A DNA stretch of 64,000 nucleotides from Paramesorhizobium leguminum (GCF_003217235.1 NZ_QJTF01000018.1:1-64000); one strand, 5' to 3'. Numbered from the stretch's first letter, positions 17,627 through 26,109 are shown. A program made the numbers and translations. Notes: generated by a model not told the origin, from the letters alone.

Positions 17627-18244
17627 CTATCCTCGACTGTCCCTGCTTAGGTCATAAAGAAAGGCGCTGATCGTATCAGCGTCCACTTTCCAAAAGCGGA
17701 TAAGGTTGACTAAGTGACTGCGTACCGCCGGGGGCGGCGTCCAACCTATGCTATGAGACGCATCATCGACGATAGCTTCTGCACGAGCCATCTCGTCCCG
17801 AACGCGTCTGGCGCGTAGCGCCTGACGCTGCTCTGCATCCTCGTCATGAAATGCAACGCGCAGAAGAAGATCCGCGCGGGCACGGGTGCGGTCCGATATC
17901 GTCTCATCGAGGGCGATGGTTCGAAGCGTGTCACCGTCTGCCTGGCTTAATTCGGGACGCTCCCCCGCTGAACGCTCCAGTTTGTCGAGCAGCGTTTCGG
18001 CATCACGCTGGGGTACCCCGCTGCGCGATCCTCCCCGGTACCCGGTGATGACATAAAGAACATCAACCCCAACTGCTGCAATCGCGGCAAGATATATACC
18101 ACCTGGGGCAGATTTTCCGCGCTCGTATAGAGATTGCGAATTGACCGCCTGGCCTCCGAGGGAGGCCATTTCCTTTTGCGTCATTCCGAGCCTAATGCGC
18201 TCTTCTTTCAGACGCTCACCAATTTCGGTGGCCAGATCATCCAT
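17627..18244 (-). CDS. phage repressor, XRE/HTH family (c-type)
   Basis: 205 residues. An N-terminal HTH_3 domain has IGERLKEERIRLGMTQKEMASLGG and SLYERGKSAPGGIYLAAIAAVGVDVLYVITG (about 7-68), the usual phage repressor form. The C-terminal part is helical and charged and has no S24 protease Ser-Lys signature, so it is not obviously LexA/CI-cleavable. It is transcribed away from the lytic genes, with the operator region at 18245-18475. It most likely maintains lysogeny. Confidence 0.85.
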   Translation of the reverse strand: MDDLATEIGERLKEERIRLGMTQKEMASLGGQAVNSQSLYERGKSAPGGIYLAAIAAVGVDVLYVITGYRGGSRSGVPQRDAETLLDKLERSAGERPELSQADGDTLRTIALDETISDRTRARADLLLRVAFHDEDAEQRQALRARRVRDEMARAEAIVDDASHSIGWTPPPAVRSHLVNLIRFWKVDADTISAFLYDLSRDSRG

Positions 18245-18386
18245 TTTTACACGTCACACACGCCACATACGCCGACACTCACTTATCTACTCGCGTTACG
18301 CACGCGCTGTAAAGCACCCTAGGTGAAAAGCCGCCATTTTGGAGGTTCCGCTCCCCTTGACGCGCTATCCCTCCACTCGCACACAC

Positions 18387-18475
18387 AAAAATTAGTTAGA
18401 TCACACTATTTTTCGCTATAGTTATATGTTGACAAATCATTTTAGATTATCACTAATCAAAAATAGTTAGTCACA
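18387..18475. promoter_or_regulatory. early promoter and operator repeats of the prophage
   Basis: TTGACA (18429-18434), a 17-bp spacer and ACTAAT (18452-18457) form a rightward promoter. Two similar AT-rich boxes flank it: AAAAATTAGTTAGATCACA (18387-18405) and AAAAATAGTTAGTCACA (18459-18475). The second covers the start of transcription. They are good candidates for repressor or Ner binding. The rest of 18245-18386 holds CACACGCCAC-type short repeats only. Confidence 0.65.
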
Positions 18476-18727
18476 ATGGGGTTGAATATGACGAGAGAGG
18501 AAAAGGTCAACGATATCCGCCGTCGTCTAAGGGCGGCCGGTTTGACCATCACCGAAGTGGCGCGCGAATTGGAAGTGGACAGCCAAATTGTCTTTGCCGT
18601 GCTCTCTGGCCGGCTGAAGGGCGACCGCGGCGATGCGCGGCGCGTGGCCGACCGGTTCGGATTGCGGGATGAACGGCCGGTCTCGGAAAGGCTGGATGAA
18701 GCCCTCCGCGTCGGGGGTGCGAAATGA
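18476..18727 (+). CDS. Ner-like small DNA-binding protein
   Basis: 83 residues (79 if ATG 18488 is used). A helix-turn-helix is visible in RRRLRAAGLTITEVARELEVDSQIVFAVLSGRLKG (about 15-49), followed by RRVADRFGL. First gene of the rightward early transcript, in the position of Mu ner, which represses the early promoter. It overlaps the next gene by 4 bp (ATGA). Confidence 0.75.
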   Translation: MGLNMTREEKVNDIRRRLRAAGLTITEVARELEVDSQIVFAVLSGRLKGDRGDARRVADRFGLRDERPVSERLDEALRVGGAK

Positions 18728-19620
18728 GCATCGAGCTGAAAACCCTGCCAATCGACAAGATTTTCATCGATCCCGAACGCATCAGGCCGGTGGACGAAGG
18801 CCACGCCTTTGCGATCCGGGCCGAGATCATGACGATCGGCTTCACCGATCCCATCCTTGTCCGGCATACGCCGCGCCGCAGCGAGCAGCCCTATACGCTG
18901 ATCGACGGTGCACATCGCCTGCGCGCAGCACAGCTTCAGGAAGAAGACGAAGTTCTCGTTTTTGTGGTCGAGGCCGACAAGGATACCGCGACCATGATGG
19001 AGGCCGGAGCGAACCTGTTTCGCCACATGACGGTGCTCGATCAAGCGTTGGCGATCTATGCCTACCGTGCGGCTTGGGAGCGCAAATACGGAAAGATCAC
19101 GCGTGGCGGCGACCAAAGCGCCAAGTTGGCGGTTTGCTCTATAGACGAGATTTCCGGCGAAAAAAGCAATTTTTCAAAACACTGCGTCGAGCGTTTGGGC
19201 ATGTCAAAACGTTCCGTAGAGCGGTCTGTACTTATCGCTAAAAACCTCACCCGCCCCCTCATCGAATGCATACGTGGATCGGCCTACGCCGATCATCAGT
19301 CCATTCTGCTAAAACTCGCCTCGCTTGATGCACAACAACAAGAAACCATAGTTGCCTCGATCAAATCCGGCGAGAAGACACTCGACGATGCCATCAGGAT
19401 GGGCGTTCGGATGGTCGGTTCCGCCAGCGATGCGCTCTTGCTTGATGAAGATGAAGAGCGAAAGCGGGAATTCGATATTGCTATCAGCGGTTTCGGACGT
19501 CTCAACCGGCAGGAGCGTATCAGCGCCGTCATCTACTACTGGGGGGCCGACGAAAGGGCCATCCGCTCCGGGCTGAAGAAGCTGGGCTTCGACATCGTGC
19601 CGCTGGGAGCTTCGAAATGA
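18724..19620 (+). CDS. ParB/Srx-domain protein of the phage early operon
   Basis: 298 residues. The ParB N-terminal domain spans about residues 5-95, with VDEGHAFAIRAEIMTIGFTDPILVR and the nucleotide-binding signature LIDGAHRLRAAQ (normally GERRxRA). A central HTH-like part includes RLGMSKRSVERSVLIAKNL. Such proteins occur upstream of the transposase in RcapMu-type phages. It may bind phage DNA during transposition; there is no ParA partner, so plasmid-like partition is unlikely. Confidence 0.8.
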   Translation: MSIELKTLPIDKIFIDPERIRPVDEGHAFAIRAEIMTIGFTDPILVRHTPRRSEQPYTLIDGAHRLRAAQLQEEDEVLVFVVEADKDTATMMEAGANLFRHMTVLDQALAIYAYRAAWERKYGKITRGGDQSAKLAVCSIDEISGEKSNFSKHCVERLGMSKRSVERSVLIAKNLTRPLIECIRGSAYADHQSILLKLASLDAQQQETIVASIKSGEKTLDDAIRMGVRMVGSASDALLLDEDEERKREFDIAISGFGRLNRQERISAVIYYWGADERAIRSGLKKLGFDIVPLGASK

Positions 19621-19754
19621 CGCTCCGGGCGGTCCTGTTGCATTCCTCGTGCCTCGCTATCGTTCTGGTTGCGCTCGCGCATTGCGGTGGCGGCATGGCC
19701 GCCTGCATGGACCGCTATTCCTTCGATACCTGCCACCACACGCTCAACAGGTGA
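19617..19754 (+). CDS. small Cys-rich hydrophobic peptide
   Basis: 45 residues starting in an ATGA overlap with the ParB-domain gene. It has a hydrophobic stretch SCLAIVLVALAHCGGGMAAC and five cysteines. Tight coupling to both neighbours supports translation; function unknown. It could be a lipoprotein-like or membrane peptide. Confidence 0.5.
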   Translation: MTLRAVLLHSSCLAIVLVALAHCGGGMAACMDRYSFDTCHHTLNR

Positions 19755-19757
19755 TGC

Positions 19758-19901
19758 ATGATGGATGACGACGAACTTGAACAGGAACGCAGGCGCGAAC
19801 GCCGGTTCCGCCTTCTTATCCTGTTGTTGCTGGCGCTTAACATCGCGAGCTTCATCTATACCCTTTGGACGGCCCTGCGCACGGTGACGGCCCATGGCTG
19901 A
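19758..19901 (+). CDS. small single-span membrane protein
   Basis: 47 residues: acidic start MMDDDELEQE, then RRRERRFR, then a membrane segment LLILLLLALNIASFIYTLW. It starts 3 bp after the previous small gene and overlaps the transposase start by 8 bp. The acidic-basic-hydrophobic layout suggests a real type II single-span protein; role unknown. Confidence 0.55.
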   Translation: MMDDDELEQERRRERRFRLLILLLLALNIASFIYTLWTALRTVTAHG

Positions 19902-21816
19902 CGGGTGGTACAGCGTCGAAGAAGCGGTGCAGGTGGCGGACCCCGCCATGCCCGCTTCTGTGCGGGGCTGGAACCGGAAGATCACCGAGCAGAAATGGCG
20001 CGCGGCGGACGGCAAGGCGCGCAAGGCCGGGCACGGCTGGGAATATCACCTCACGCTTTTTCCGCAGACCACACAGAACTTGCTGCCGGCCAAAGAGGCC
20101 GACGCGGCGGCGAAGCCTTCTTCCGACACCACCGAAAACCCGATCTGGCGGCGCTATGATGAACTGCCGCAGAAGCATAAGGACGAGTGTGCCCGCCGGT
20201 TGACGATCGTCAAGGCGGCGCATCGGCTGATGTCTGTCGGCAAGACACAGACGGCGGCCATTGAAATCGCCGCCCGTGAGGCCGGGATTTCCACGCCGAC
20301 CTTGCGCAACTGGCTCAATACGGTGCGCGGCGTCCGAGCGTCGGACTGGCTGGCCGCGCTCGCGCCGGATTACAAGGCCACCGCACAGTTCACCGAGTGC
20401 CACCCGAAGGCATGGGAGGCGCTGAAATCTGACTATCTGCGCGCCGAAGCGCCGAAATTTTCGGCCTGCTATCGACGGCTGGAAGCGGCGGCGAAGCGGG
20501 AAGGATGGGAACCGCTGCCTTCCGAACGGGCGCTCCGCCGTCGCTTCGAGGCCGAGGTGCCGCAGAGCGTGATCAAGCTGAAGCGGAGCGGACGCGATGA
20601 GTTGAAGAAACTCTATCCGGCCCAGCGCCGCACCAAGAAGCGGCTGCGCGCGATGCAGGTGGTTAATATCGATGGCCATCGCTGGGATATCTGGGTGCAC
20701 CGCCCAAGCGGCAATGGCGAACCATTCCGCCCTCTGCTGGTGGCAATTCAGGACATATTCTCCGGCAAGTTCCTCGCTTGGCGTCACTGCGAAACGGAAA
20801 ACCGTGTCGCGGTGCGCCTCGTCATCGGCGACGTGGTCGAACGCTACGGTATTTTCGACGAAATAGTGCTCGATAACGGGCGTGGCTTCGCTTCAAAGTG
20901 GATTACAGGCGGAACGCCGAACCGGTACCGGTTCAAGGTACGCGATGACGAGCCCGATGGTTTGCTGACCCAGCTCGGCGTGGAGGTCCATTGGGCCACG
21001 CCTTACGCCGGACAGTCCAAGCCGATCGAACGCGCCTTTCGCGACTTCTGCGAGGATATCGCCAAGCATCCATTCTGCGCCGGGGCATACACGGGCAACA
21101 GCCCCGTAAATAAGCCTGAAAACTACGGCTCGCGCGTGCTCGAATGGGATGAATTCCGGCAATTCGTCGATGGCATGATTGCCGAGCACAATGCGCGTGT
21201 GGGCCGGAAAACGGAGACCGCGAAGGGCCGCTCATTCGATGAGGCCTTCGCCGCATCGATCGCCGAACCGTCCACCATCGTGCGTTGGCCTACGACGACG
21301 CAGCGCGATCTCTGGCTCTTGATGGCAGAAGAAGTCACCGCGCGGAAGGGCAATGGCGAAATCCACCTACTCGGCAACCGCTACTGGACGGAAGAACTCA
21401 TCGAGCATGCCGGGAAGAAACTCGCCGCCCGCTTCGATCCTGACGATCTGACGCGCCCGATCAAGGTCTACGACCTGCGCGGCTCACTCCTTTGCGAGGC
21501 ACCATCGTTGGGTGATGTCGATTTCATCGACGCGGAAGAGGCCCATACCCACAACCGCCTGCGCGCCGCCTTCCAGAAGAAACAGCGCGAGCTGGCAGAG
21601 CTGCATGTGACCATGAAGCCCGATGAGTTGGGGCGGCTCTATGCGCCGACAGCGGTCTCCGAAAAGAAATCCATGAAGCCGGCCGTCACCCGTCTCGCCA
21701 CGCGCGGCAATGCCGCCCTTAAACCCCGCCCGGAAGAAAGCTGGAACGAGGAGGCCGAGGCCGCCTTCGAGAATGTGGCGAGCCTGATGGGGAGGCGGCT
21801 GCTCAAGGAAGCATAA
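19894..21816 (+). CDS. Mu-type DDE transposase (MuA family)
   Basis: 640 residues. N-terminal winged-helix DNA-binding part (WYSVEEAVQVADPAMPASVRG, like Mu-type HTH), then an HTH region (QTAAIEIAAREAGISTPTLRNWL, about 125-147). The rve core has the catalytic triad D260 (VVNIDGHRW), D327 (IVLDNGRG) and E379 (KPIERAFRD). A Mu C-terminal beta-barrel and a basic tail follow, the tail normally activating the AAA+ partner. It cuts and joins the phage ends marked by the 18-bp sites, giving the 5-bp duplication seen. Length is close to Mu A (663). Confidence 0.95.
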   Translation: MADGWYSVEEAVQVADPAMPASVRGWNRKITEQKWRAADGKARKAGHGWEYHLTLFPQTTQNLLPAKEADAAAKPSSDTTENPIWRRYDELPQKHKDECARRLTIVKAAHRLMSVGKTQTAAIEIAAREAGISTPTLRNWLNTVRGVRASDWLAALAPDYKATAQFTECHPKAWEALKSDYLRAEAPKFSACYRRLEAAAKREGWEPLPSERALRRRFEAEVPQSVIKLKRSGRDELKKLYPAQRRTKKRLRAMQVVNIDGHRWDIWVHRPSGNGEPFRPLLVAIQDIFSGKFLAWRHCETENRVAVRLVIGDVVERYGIFDEIVLDNGRGFASKWITGGTPNRYRFKVRDDEPDGLLTQLGVEVHWATPYAGQSKPIERAFRDFCEDIAKHPFCAGAYTGNSPVNKPENYGSRVLEWDEFRQFVDGMIAEHNARVGRKTETAKGRSFDEAFAASIAEPSTIVRWPTTTQRDLWLLMAEEVTARKGNGEIHLLGNRYWTEELIEHAGKKLAARFDPDDLTRPIKVYDLRGSLLCEAPSLGDVDFIDAEEAHTHNRLRAAFQKKQRELAELHVTMKPDELGRLYAPTAVSEKKSMKPAVTRLATRGNAALKPRPEESWNEEAEAAFENVASLMGRRLLKEA

Positions 21817-21820
21817 AAAA

Positions 21821-21841
21821 GCCCGGCCATAAGGACCGGGC
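21821..21841. terminator. hairpin between transposase and AAA+ genes
   Basis: GCCCGG...CCGGGC with a 9-nt loop directly after the transposase stop, preceded by an A-run. There is no T-run, so it may be partial attenuation or RNA protection, or a bidirectional signal. Confidence 0.45.
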
Positions 21842-21873
21842 GAAAAGTCGGATGAAACATAGGAGAGAAATAG

Positions 21874-22848
21874 ATGAAGAATGCGGAAAACTCAATCGTG
21901 GACGACGTGCTGGCCGAGCGGACGGAGCTGGCGGCACGCGTGGAAGCGATTATGACGACGCGCGCGTGGAGCAAGGCCGAGGTCGCGCGGCGCACCGGCC
22001 TCGGCACCGGCACATTCAGCCAGTGGCTGTCGAGCACCTATAATGGCCGCTATGACGCCGTGAACGCCAGGGTGCGCCAGTGGCTCGATAATCAGGAGAG
22101 CGTGGACGAGCTTACGGACAGCGTTCCGCAGTCTCCTGAATTTCTCGACCTCGCCTTTTCCAGAGAAGTCATCAGCGCCCTGTCTGTCGCGCAGATCATG
22201 CCGACCATGGTGATGGTCACCGCCGATGCCGGGATCGGAAAAACCATAGCGGCGACCTATTATCGCGAGACCAGGGCCAATTGCCACATCGTGACGATGA
22301 GCCCGAATTCCCGTTCCGTCCACAACATGCTGAATGAGATCGCGGCGGCGGTTGGTGTGGAAGAGAGAAGCCCGGCCCGGTTGCTGCGCGCGCTCACCCG
22401 GCGGCTGGCTCGCATTGGCGACGGCACGCTTCTGATAGTTGATGAGGCCCAGAACCTAAGCGACGAAGCCATCAACCAGCTCCGCCATTTCGTTGATGTT
22501 CCGGAATGCCGCTGTGGCGTCGCGCTACTCGGCAACCGAGAAACCTATGCCCGGTTCCGCACCTGGTCATCCGGCGAGAGATACGGCCAGCTTCGTCGTC
22601 GCATCTTCAAGCGCATTCGGCGGGACAAGCCCAATCCAGCCGACCTGACGGCATTCATCGCCGCCTGGGGCATCACCGACCCCAAGCAGATGGAATTCCT
22701 GACCGGCGTCGGCATGAAACCCGGCGCGCTCGGTCAGGTGGACATGACCGTCAAGCTCGCCCGCATGGCGGCGCAGGGCGCCCAGCGCGACATGACCCTC
22801 AACGATTTGCGCGCCGCATGGGCGAACCGCGATGTGGAGACGGCGTGA
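21874..22848 (+). CDS. AAA+ ATPase, transposition target protein (MuB-like)
   Basis: 324 residues. An N-terminal HTH (WSKAEVARRTGLGTGTFSQWLSSTYNGRY, about 27-55) is followed by an ATPase with Walker A TADAGIGKTIAA (about 113-124), Walker B TLLIVDEAQNLSDEA (about 187-201) and sensor-1 GVALLGNRE. MuB-type proteins bind target DNA, recruit the transpososome and confer target immunity. An AGGAG ribosome-binding site precedes ATG 21874. Confidence 0.94.
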   Translation: MKNAENSIVDDVLAERTELAARVEAIMTTRAWSKAEVARRTGLGTGTFSQWLSSTYNGRYDAVNARVRQWLDNQESVDELTDSVPQSPEFLDLAFSREVISALSVAQIMPTMVMVTADAGIGKTIAATYYRETRANCHIVTMSPNSRSVHNMLNEIAAAVGVEERSPARLLRALTRRLARIGDGTLLIVDEAQNLSDEAINQLRHFVDVPECRCGVALLGNRETYARFRTWSSGERYGQLRRRIFKRIRRDKPNPADLTAFIAAWGITDPKQMEFLTGVGMKPGALGQVDMTVKLARMAAQGAQRDMTLNDLRAAWANRDVETA

Positions 22849-23189
22849 TGGTCAGGCAACCGAACACCTTTGAACTGTCCGACCGGCTGAAACATCTGGA
22901 ACAGATCTTCGCGCGCTTTGAGGAAAAGGGCGTGAACGTCAGCCCGCGCGGGGTGGATGCGCTCATGCGCACTCTGAAAGAATTCCGCGAGACGGCGATG
23001 GCTCTCGAAAACGAGGTGTCCCGCCATCGCTGGAACGATGCGGCGCGGCGGGAACGGGCGCAGCGCCAGCGGCAGTTGCTGGCCGACGCGGTGGGGACCG
23101 GCGACGTCATGCTGTTCCCCGTCATTTCGCGCCCGGAACCCAAGGAACACGTCAATGCCGTACCCGGCGGTGATCGACCTCGATCTTGA
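22848..23189 (+). CDS. phage protein of unknown function
   Basis: 113 residues, starting in an ATGA overlap with the AAA+ gene. Mostly helical, with FARFEEKGVNVSPRGVDALMRTLKEFRETAMALENEVSRHRWNDAARRERAQRQ; the ends look disordered. Conserved position in the early operon suggests a transposition or replication accessory, unproven. Confidence 0.65.
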   Translation: MVRQPNTFELSDRLKHLEQIFARFEEKGVNVSPRGVDALMRTLKEFRETAMALENEVSRHRWNDAARRERAQRQRQLLADAVGTGDVMLFPVISRPEPKEHVNAVPGGDRPRS

Positions 23190-23532
23190 ACAGCTCGCCG
23201 CCGAGGTCGCCCCGCTGGTGGCGGCGATCCTCGCGGCAACGCCCCCGCCAGCGCAACAGGCGGAATTCGAACGATCGGTGAAGCTCGTGCTCACAGCCGG
23301 GCAGAAGCTGGAAAATGACCGTTTCTCCCGCGGCGAGGCTGCGGCGATCGACGGTGTGGTGAAGGCAATCAGGCAGCTTGAGGCTGCGATGAGGAATGGG
23401 AACCATGGCAAAGAAATCGAAGCTGAAGGCGCTCGCACGGGTGCCGCAATCTCGGGAACAGGCGGCGGCGGCAGTCGGGCGGATCGGCACCCTGCGCCGC
23501 GAGATCGACGCGCGCAAGGCCGCGAAGGATGA
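23155..23532 (+). CDS. phage protein of unknown function with long overlap into gam
   Basis: 125 residues. The first ~85 residues are a helical domain (LAAEVAPLVAAILAATPPPAQQAEFERSVKLV). The last ~42 residues (GTGGGGSRADRHPAPRDRRAQ) are read over gam in another frame and look like frame shadow. An ancestral stop before gam may have been lost by a small indel. Confidence 0.55.
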   Translation: MPYPAVIDLDLEQLAAEVAPLVAAILAATPPPAQQAEFERSVKLVLTAGQKLENDRFSRGEAAAIDGVVKAIRQLEAAMRNGNHGKEIEAEGARTGAAISGTGGGGSRADRHPAPRDRRAQGREG

Positions 23533-23929
23533 AAAGGTCCGGCAGGCCGGCGAGGAATTGGAGCGGGAAATCGCTCCCCTTGTCGAGGAAATGGGCCAGC
23601 AGGTGGAAGGCATACAGGTCTACTGCGAAGCCAACCGCACGGCGCTGACCAATGACGGCAGGGTGAAATACCACGATTTCGGCACCGGTCGCGTTTCGTG
23701 GCGGCAGCGCCCGCCGAAGGTGTCCGTGTCGAACGTCAAGGCCATTATCGAGCATTGCAAGAAGTTCGGGTTGAAAGCCTTTCTGCGCGAGAAGGTCGAG
23801 ATCAACAAGGACGCCATGCTGGCCGATCCTGATACGGCCCAGATGATAACGGGCGTCTCGATCTCGTCTGACGGCGAAGATTTCGTCATTGAAACGGCGG
23901 AGCTTCAGACCGCCGGGGCGGAGGGCTGA
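23405..23929 (+). CDS. gam: host-nuclease inhibitor Gam
   Basis: 174 residues. Mu Gam family: an N-terminal KKSKLKALARVPQSREQAAAAVGRIGTL, a long coiled coil (about 35-75) and a C-terminal DNA-end-binding part with VSWRQRPPKVSVSNVKAIIE. Gam coats DNA ends and blocks host exonucleases; it is related to eukaryotic Ku. I start at ATG 23405 (MAKKSKLK) as in the family. Confidence 0.92.
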   Translation: MAKKSKLKALARVPQSREQAAAAVGRIGTLRREIDARKAAKDEKVRQAGEELEREIAPLVEEMGQQVEGIQVYCEANRTALTNDGRVKYHDFGTGRVSWRQRPPKVSVSNVKAIIEHCKKFGLKAFLREKVEINKDAMLADPDTAQMITGVSISSDGEDFVIETAELQTAGAEG

Positions 23930-23932
23930 TCC

Positions 23933-24376
23933 ATGGAAACCCTCGAAACACTGAACGAAGAACTGACGCGCGCGGAAACGGAACTCTTCTGCGCCGACAT
24001 GATCGATGACAGCGCCCGGCGCGACCGTGAGCGGAGCCGCTGGAAAGATCGGGTGGAAGAGCTCAAGCAGAAGATCGCGGCAGCGGAGAAAGAAGATACC
24101 GCGATTGCAACCATTGATCTTGAAGCCGTCTGGGTCGGCGAGCCGGATGAGGACGGTCTGACGCCCTGTCAGGCCATTGTTGCGGATGTTGCTGGTCAGT
24201 TCAAGGAAAAGCCCGCACTTCTTGTGTGGGTTTTAACCGAGATGGCCATTGATCTGAACCACACGCCGGTGAGCGATCGCGAAATGTGGTTGCAGAAATT
24301 TGCGTCCAGTCTCGATCCGGACACCCGAAACCTGATTTCCCACCTGCATGAGGCGGGAAAGGCAGGCGCGATATGA
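23933..24376 (+). CDS. phage protein of unknown function, N-terminal coiled coil
   Basis: 147 residues. Charged coiled-coil N-terminus (TLNEELTRAETELFCADMIDDSARRDRERSRWKDRVEELKQKIAAAE), then an acidic domain. It starts 3 bp after gam and overlaps the next gene by 4 bp. No family recognised. Confidence 0.65.
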   Translation: METLETLNEELTRAETELFCADMIDDSARRDRERSRWKDRVEELKQKIAAAEKEDTAIATIDLEAVWVGEPDEDGLTPCQAIVADVAGQFKEKPALLVWVLTEMAIDLNHTPVSDREMWLQKFASSLDPDTRNLISHLHEAGKAGAI

Positions 24377-24591
24377 GCAGAAAGTTTTCTGAACTGAAGC
24401 GCTGCCCTGTTTGCAAAGCCGATCTCTACGGCGGTGAGCAGACTACGATGGGCTATTGGCGCAAGGATTTCGTTTGTGATGCCGAATTCTTTCTATGGGC
24501 CAATGGTAGAGTTGTGGTCAGCAAACCTTGTCCGTCACCTTCTTACCTAGCGGCTCTCGTGCTCGAAGATCACAAGGCAGGTGCGGCATGA
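24373..24591 (+). CDS. small putative zinc-ribbon protein
   Basis: 72 residues with CPVCKADLYGGEQ and two later cysteines (FVCDAEF, KPCPSPSY). The first pair is a CxxC knuckle; the second pair is not a clean CxxC, so metal binding is tentative. Coupled to both neighbours by 4-bp overlaps. Confidence 0.6.
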   Translation: MSRKFSELKRCPVCKADLYGGEQTTMGYWRKDFVCDAEFFLWANGRVVVSKPCPSPSYLAALVLEDHKAGAA

Positions 24592-24812
24592 ACACGTTGC
24601 GTCTTCCCGTCGCTCGCTCCGTTGCCCTGATCGAGGAGGCGTTGCAGGCCACCATTGGCCGCGCCGGAAATGTCGATCTCGTCATCGTAGACGGCGAAAC
24701 AATCGCCCGCATCATCGACTTCACTACAGATTCCCCAGCCCGTAACGGTTTTGCTTATGGCGAGTTGAACCTCTCCCGGATCGCTCGCGACATGGAGAGG
24801 TTTTTATCATGA
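24588..24812 (+). CDS. small phage protein of unknown function
   Basis: 74 residues, ATGA-coupled upstream and downstream. An alpha/beta pattern (PVARSVALIEEALQATIGRAGNVDLVIVDGETIARIIDF). No recognised family. Confidence 0.6.
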   Translation: MNTLRLPVARSVALIEEALQATIGRAGNVDLVIVDGETIARIIDFTTDSPARNGFAYGELNLSRIARDMERFLS

Positions 24813-25051
24813 TCACGCATGACAATTTCGTCCCAACCCACCTCCACCGGAAACGCGGCAGTACCTATCAGGTAACCGGCATCGCCCTCGTCCAGACAGA
24901 CAGCGGCCTGCGTGACATGGATGCCGTTGTCCTCTACCGGGGCGAGGATGGCCGCCTTTGGGTTCGCGGCGTCGAGGAATTCATCGACGGACGCTTCGAG
25001 CCGATCGACCCGGTGCCTCCGCTCACTCCTGATGCGGAGGGAGGCATATGA
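24809..25051 (+). CDS. DUF1653-like small protein
   Basis: 80 residues. HRKRGSTYQVTGIALVQTD...MDAVVLYRGEDGRLWVRGVEEFIDGRF follows the DUF1653 pattern (short SH3-like beta barrel: GxxYxVxGxA ... VVYR ... WVRxxxxF). Function unknown; common in phages. Confidence 0.7.
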   Translation: MITHDNFVPTHLHRKRGSTYQVTGIALVQTDSGLRDMDAVVLYRGEDGRLWVRGVEEFIDGRFEPIDPVPPLTPDAEGGI

Positions 25052-25677
25052 GCACGATCCGGGCAATTAAGACTGCCATCCGCGAACTCGGTATCGAAGA
25101 AGATGACGAGCGCGATCTCTATGAGCGGCTGACGGGCATACGCCATGCGAGCAGTATGACGCCGAAGCAACAAGAGATCGTGCTGGGTGAGCTGCGCCGT
25201 CTCGGCTTCAAGCCATATTCGAAGGGCACTCGAAAGACGCTCGACGGGCCGTATGCGAAGAAGCTTCAGGCGCTGTGGATCGGCGCCTGCAATCTTGGGC
25301 TTTTCCATCGGCGGGATGATGACGCGATCATTTCCTTCGCCAAACGTCAAACCGGCATCGACCACGTCCGCTGGGTCCGCTACCCGGATGACGCCCAGAA
25401 AGTGATCGAGGCGCTCAAGGGAAAGATGGCGCATGACGCCGGCGTCGATTGGAGCACGGATAAAAATCAGCGGCCATGGCAGAAGGCCCCCGGCTACCGG
25501 ATCGCCCGCGCACAGTGGGCCATTCTCCTGAAGGCCGGCTCTGTGGCCGGTGAACTGGAAAGCTGGCTGGATGCTCACGGCTTTCCGCAGCCGCCCTTCA
25601 TGGACAAGTCGGAATGGCAGAAGGTGATGAACAGCCTCGGCGTCAAGGTCCGTGCGTTGAAGAAGGAAAAGCGCTGA
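25048..25677 (+). CDS. GemA/gp16-family regulatory protein
   Basis: 209 residues. The gp16 (DUF1018) domain is visible: IRAIKTAIRELGIEEDDERDLYERLTGIRHASSMTPKQQEIVLGELRRLGF, then KKLQALWIGACNLGLFHRRDDDAIISFAKRQTGIDHVRWV. Mu GemA modulates host genes and DNA gyrase/supercoiling effects. Position between Gam and Mor matches Mu-like phages. Confidence 0.9.
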   Translation: MSTIRAIKTAIRELGIEEDDERDLYERLTGIRHASSMTPKQQEIVLGELRRLGFKPYSKGTRKTLDGPYAKKLQALWIGACNLGLFHRRDDDAIISFAKRQTGIDHVRWVRYPDDAQKVIEALKGKMAHDAGVDWSTDKNQRPWQKAPGYRIARAQWAILLKAGSVAGELESWLDAHGFPQPPFMDKSEWQKVMNSLGVKVRALKKEKR

Positions 25678-26108
25678 TGGTCGCCTATTCCTTCGCCCCG
25701 ATGTTCTGTCCGCTGGTTGCTGCCGGCGTGAAGTCGCAGACGGTGCGCGGGCACCGTCGCCGCCATGCGCGGCCCGGCGAGCCGATCCATCTCTACAGGG
25801 CCATGCGTACCCGCCATTGCCGCAAGCTGGTGGATCCCGATCCCGTCTGTGTTTCCGTACACGACATCGTGATCGAGGTCAGCCCGCTGATCGACGTGCT
25901 GATCGCCTCCATCATCATAGGTAGCATTGCGCTTCACAGTGATGAGATTGAAGATTTTGCCCGCGCGGACGGCTTTGGGCAGGGGCACCTTCTGGGAGGG
26001 GAAAGGAGCGTCAGCGCTCGCGCGGAAATGGGCCAGTTCTGGCAGCGTTACCACGGCCTCGGGAGGTTCGAGGGCGTGTTGATCCAATGGAAGCCATGGA
26101 GCGCATGA
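25677..26108 (+). CDS. ASCH-like domain protein
   Basis: 143 residues. MFCPLVAAGVKSQTVRGHRRRHARPGEPIHLYRAMRTRHCRKL fits the ASCH beta-barrel opening (KxxTxR...GxxIxLY), an RNA- or nucleoside-binding fold seen in phages. The remainder (WQRYHGLGRFEGVLIQWKPW) is consistent. It begins in an A/ATG overlap with the gp16 gene. Confidence 0.65.
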   Translation: MVAYSFAPMFCPLVAAGVKSQTVRGHRRRHARPGEPIHLYRAMRTRHCRKLVDPDPVCVSVHDIVIEVSPLIDVLIASIIIGSIALHSDEIEDFARADGFGQGHLLGGERSVSARAEMGQFWQRYHGLGRFEGVLIQWKPWSA

Positions 26109-26109
26109 G

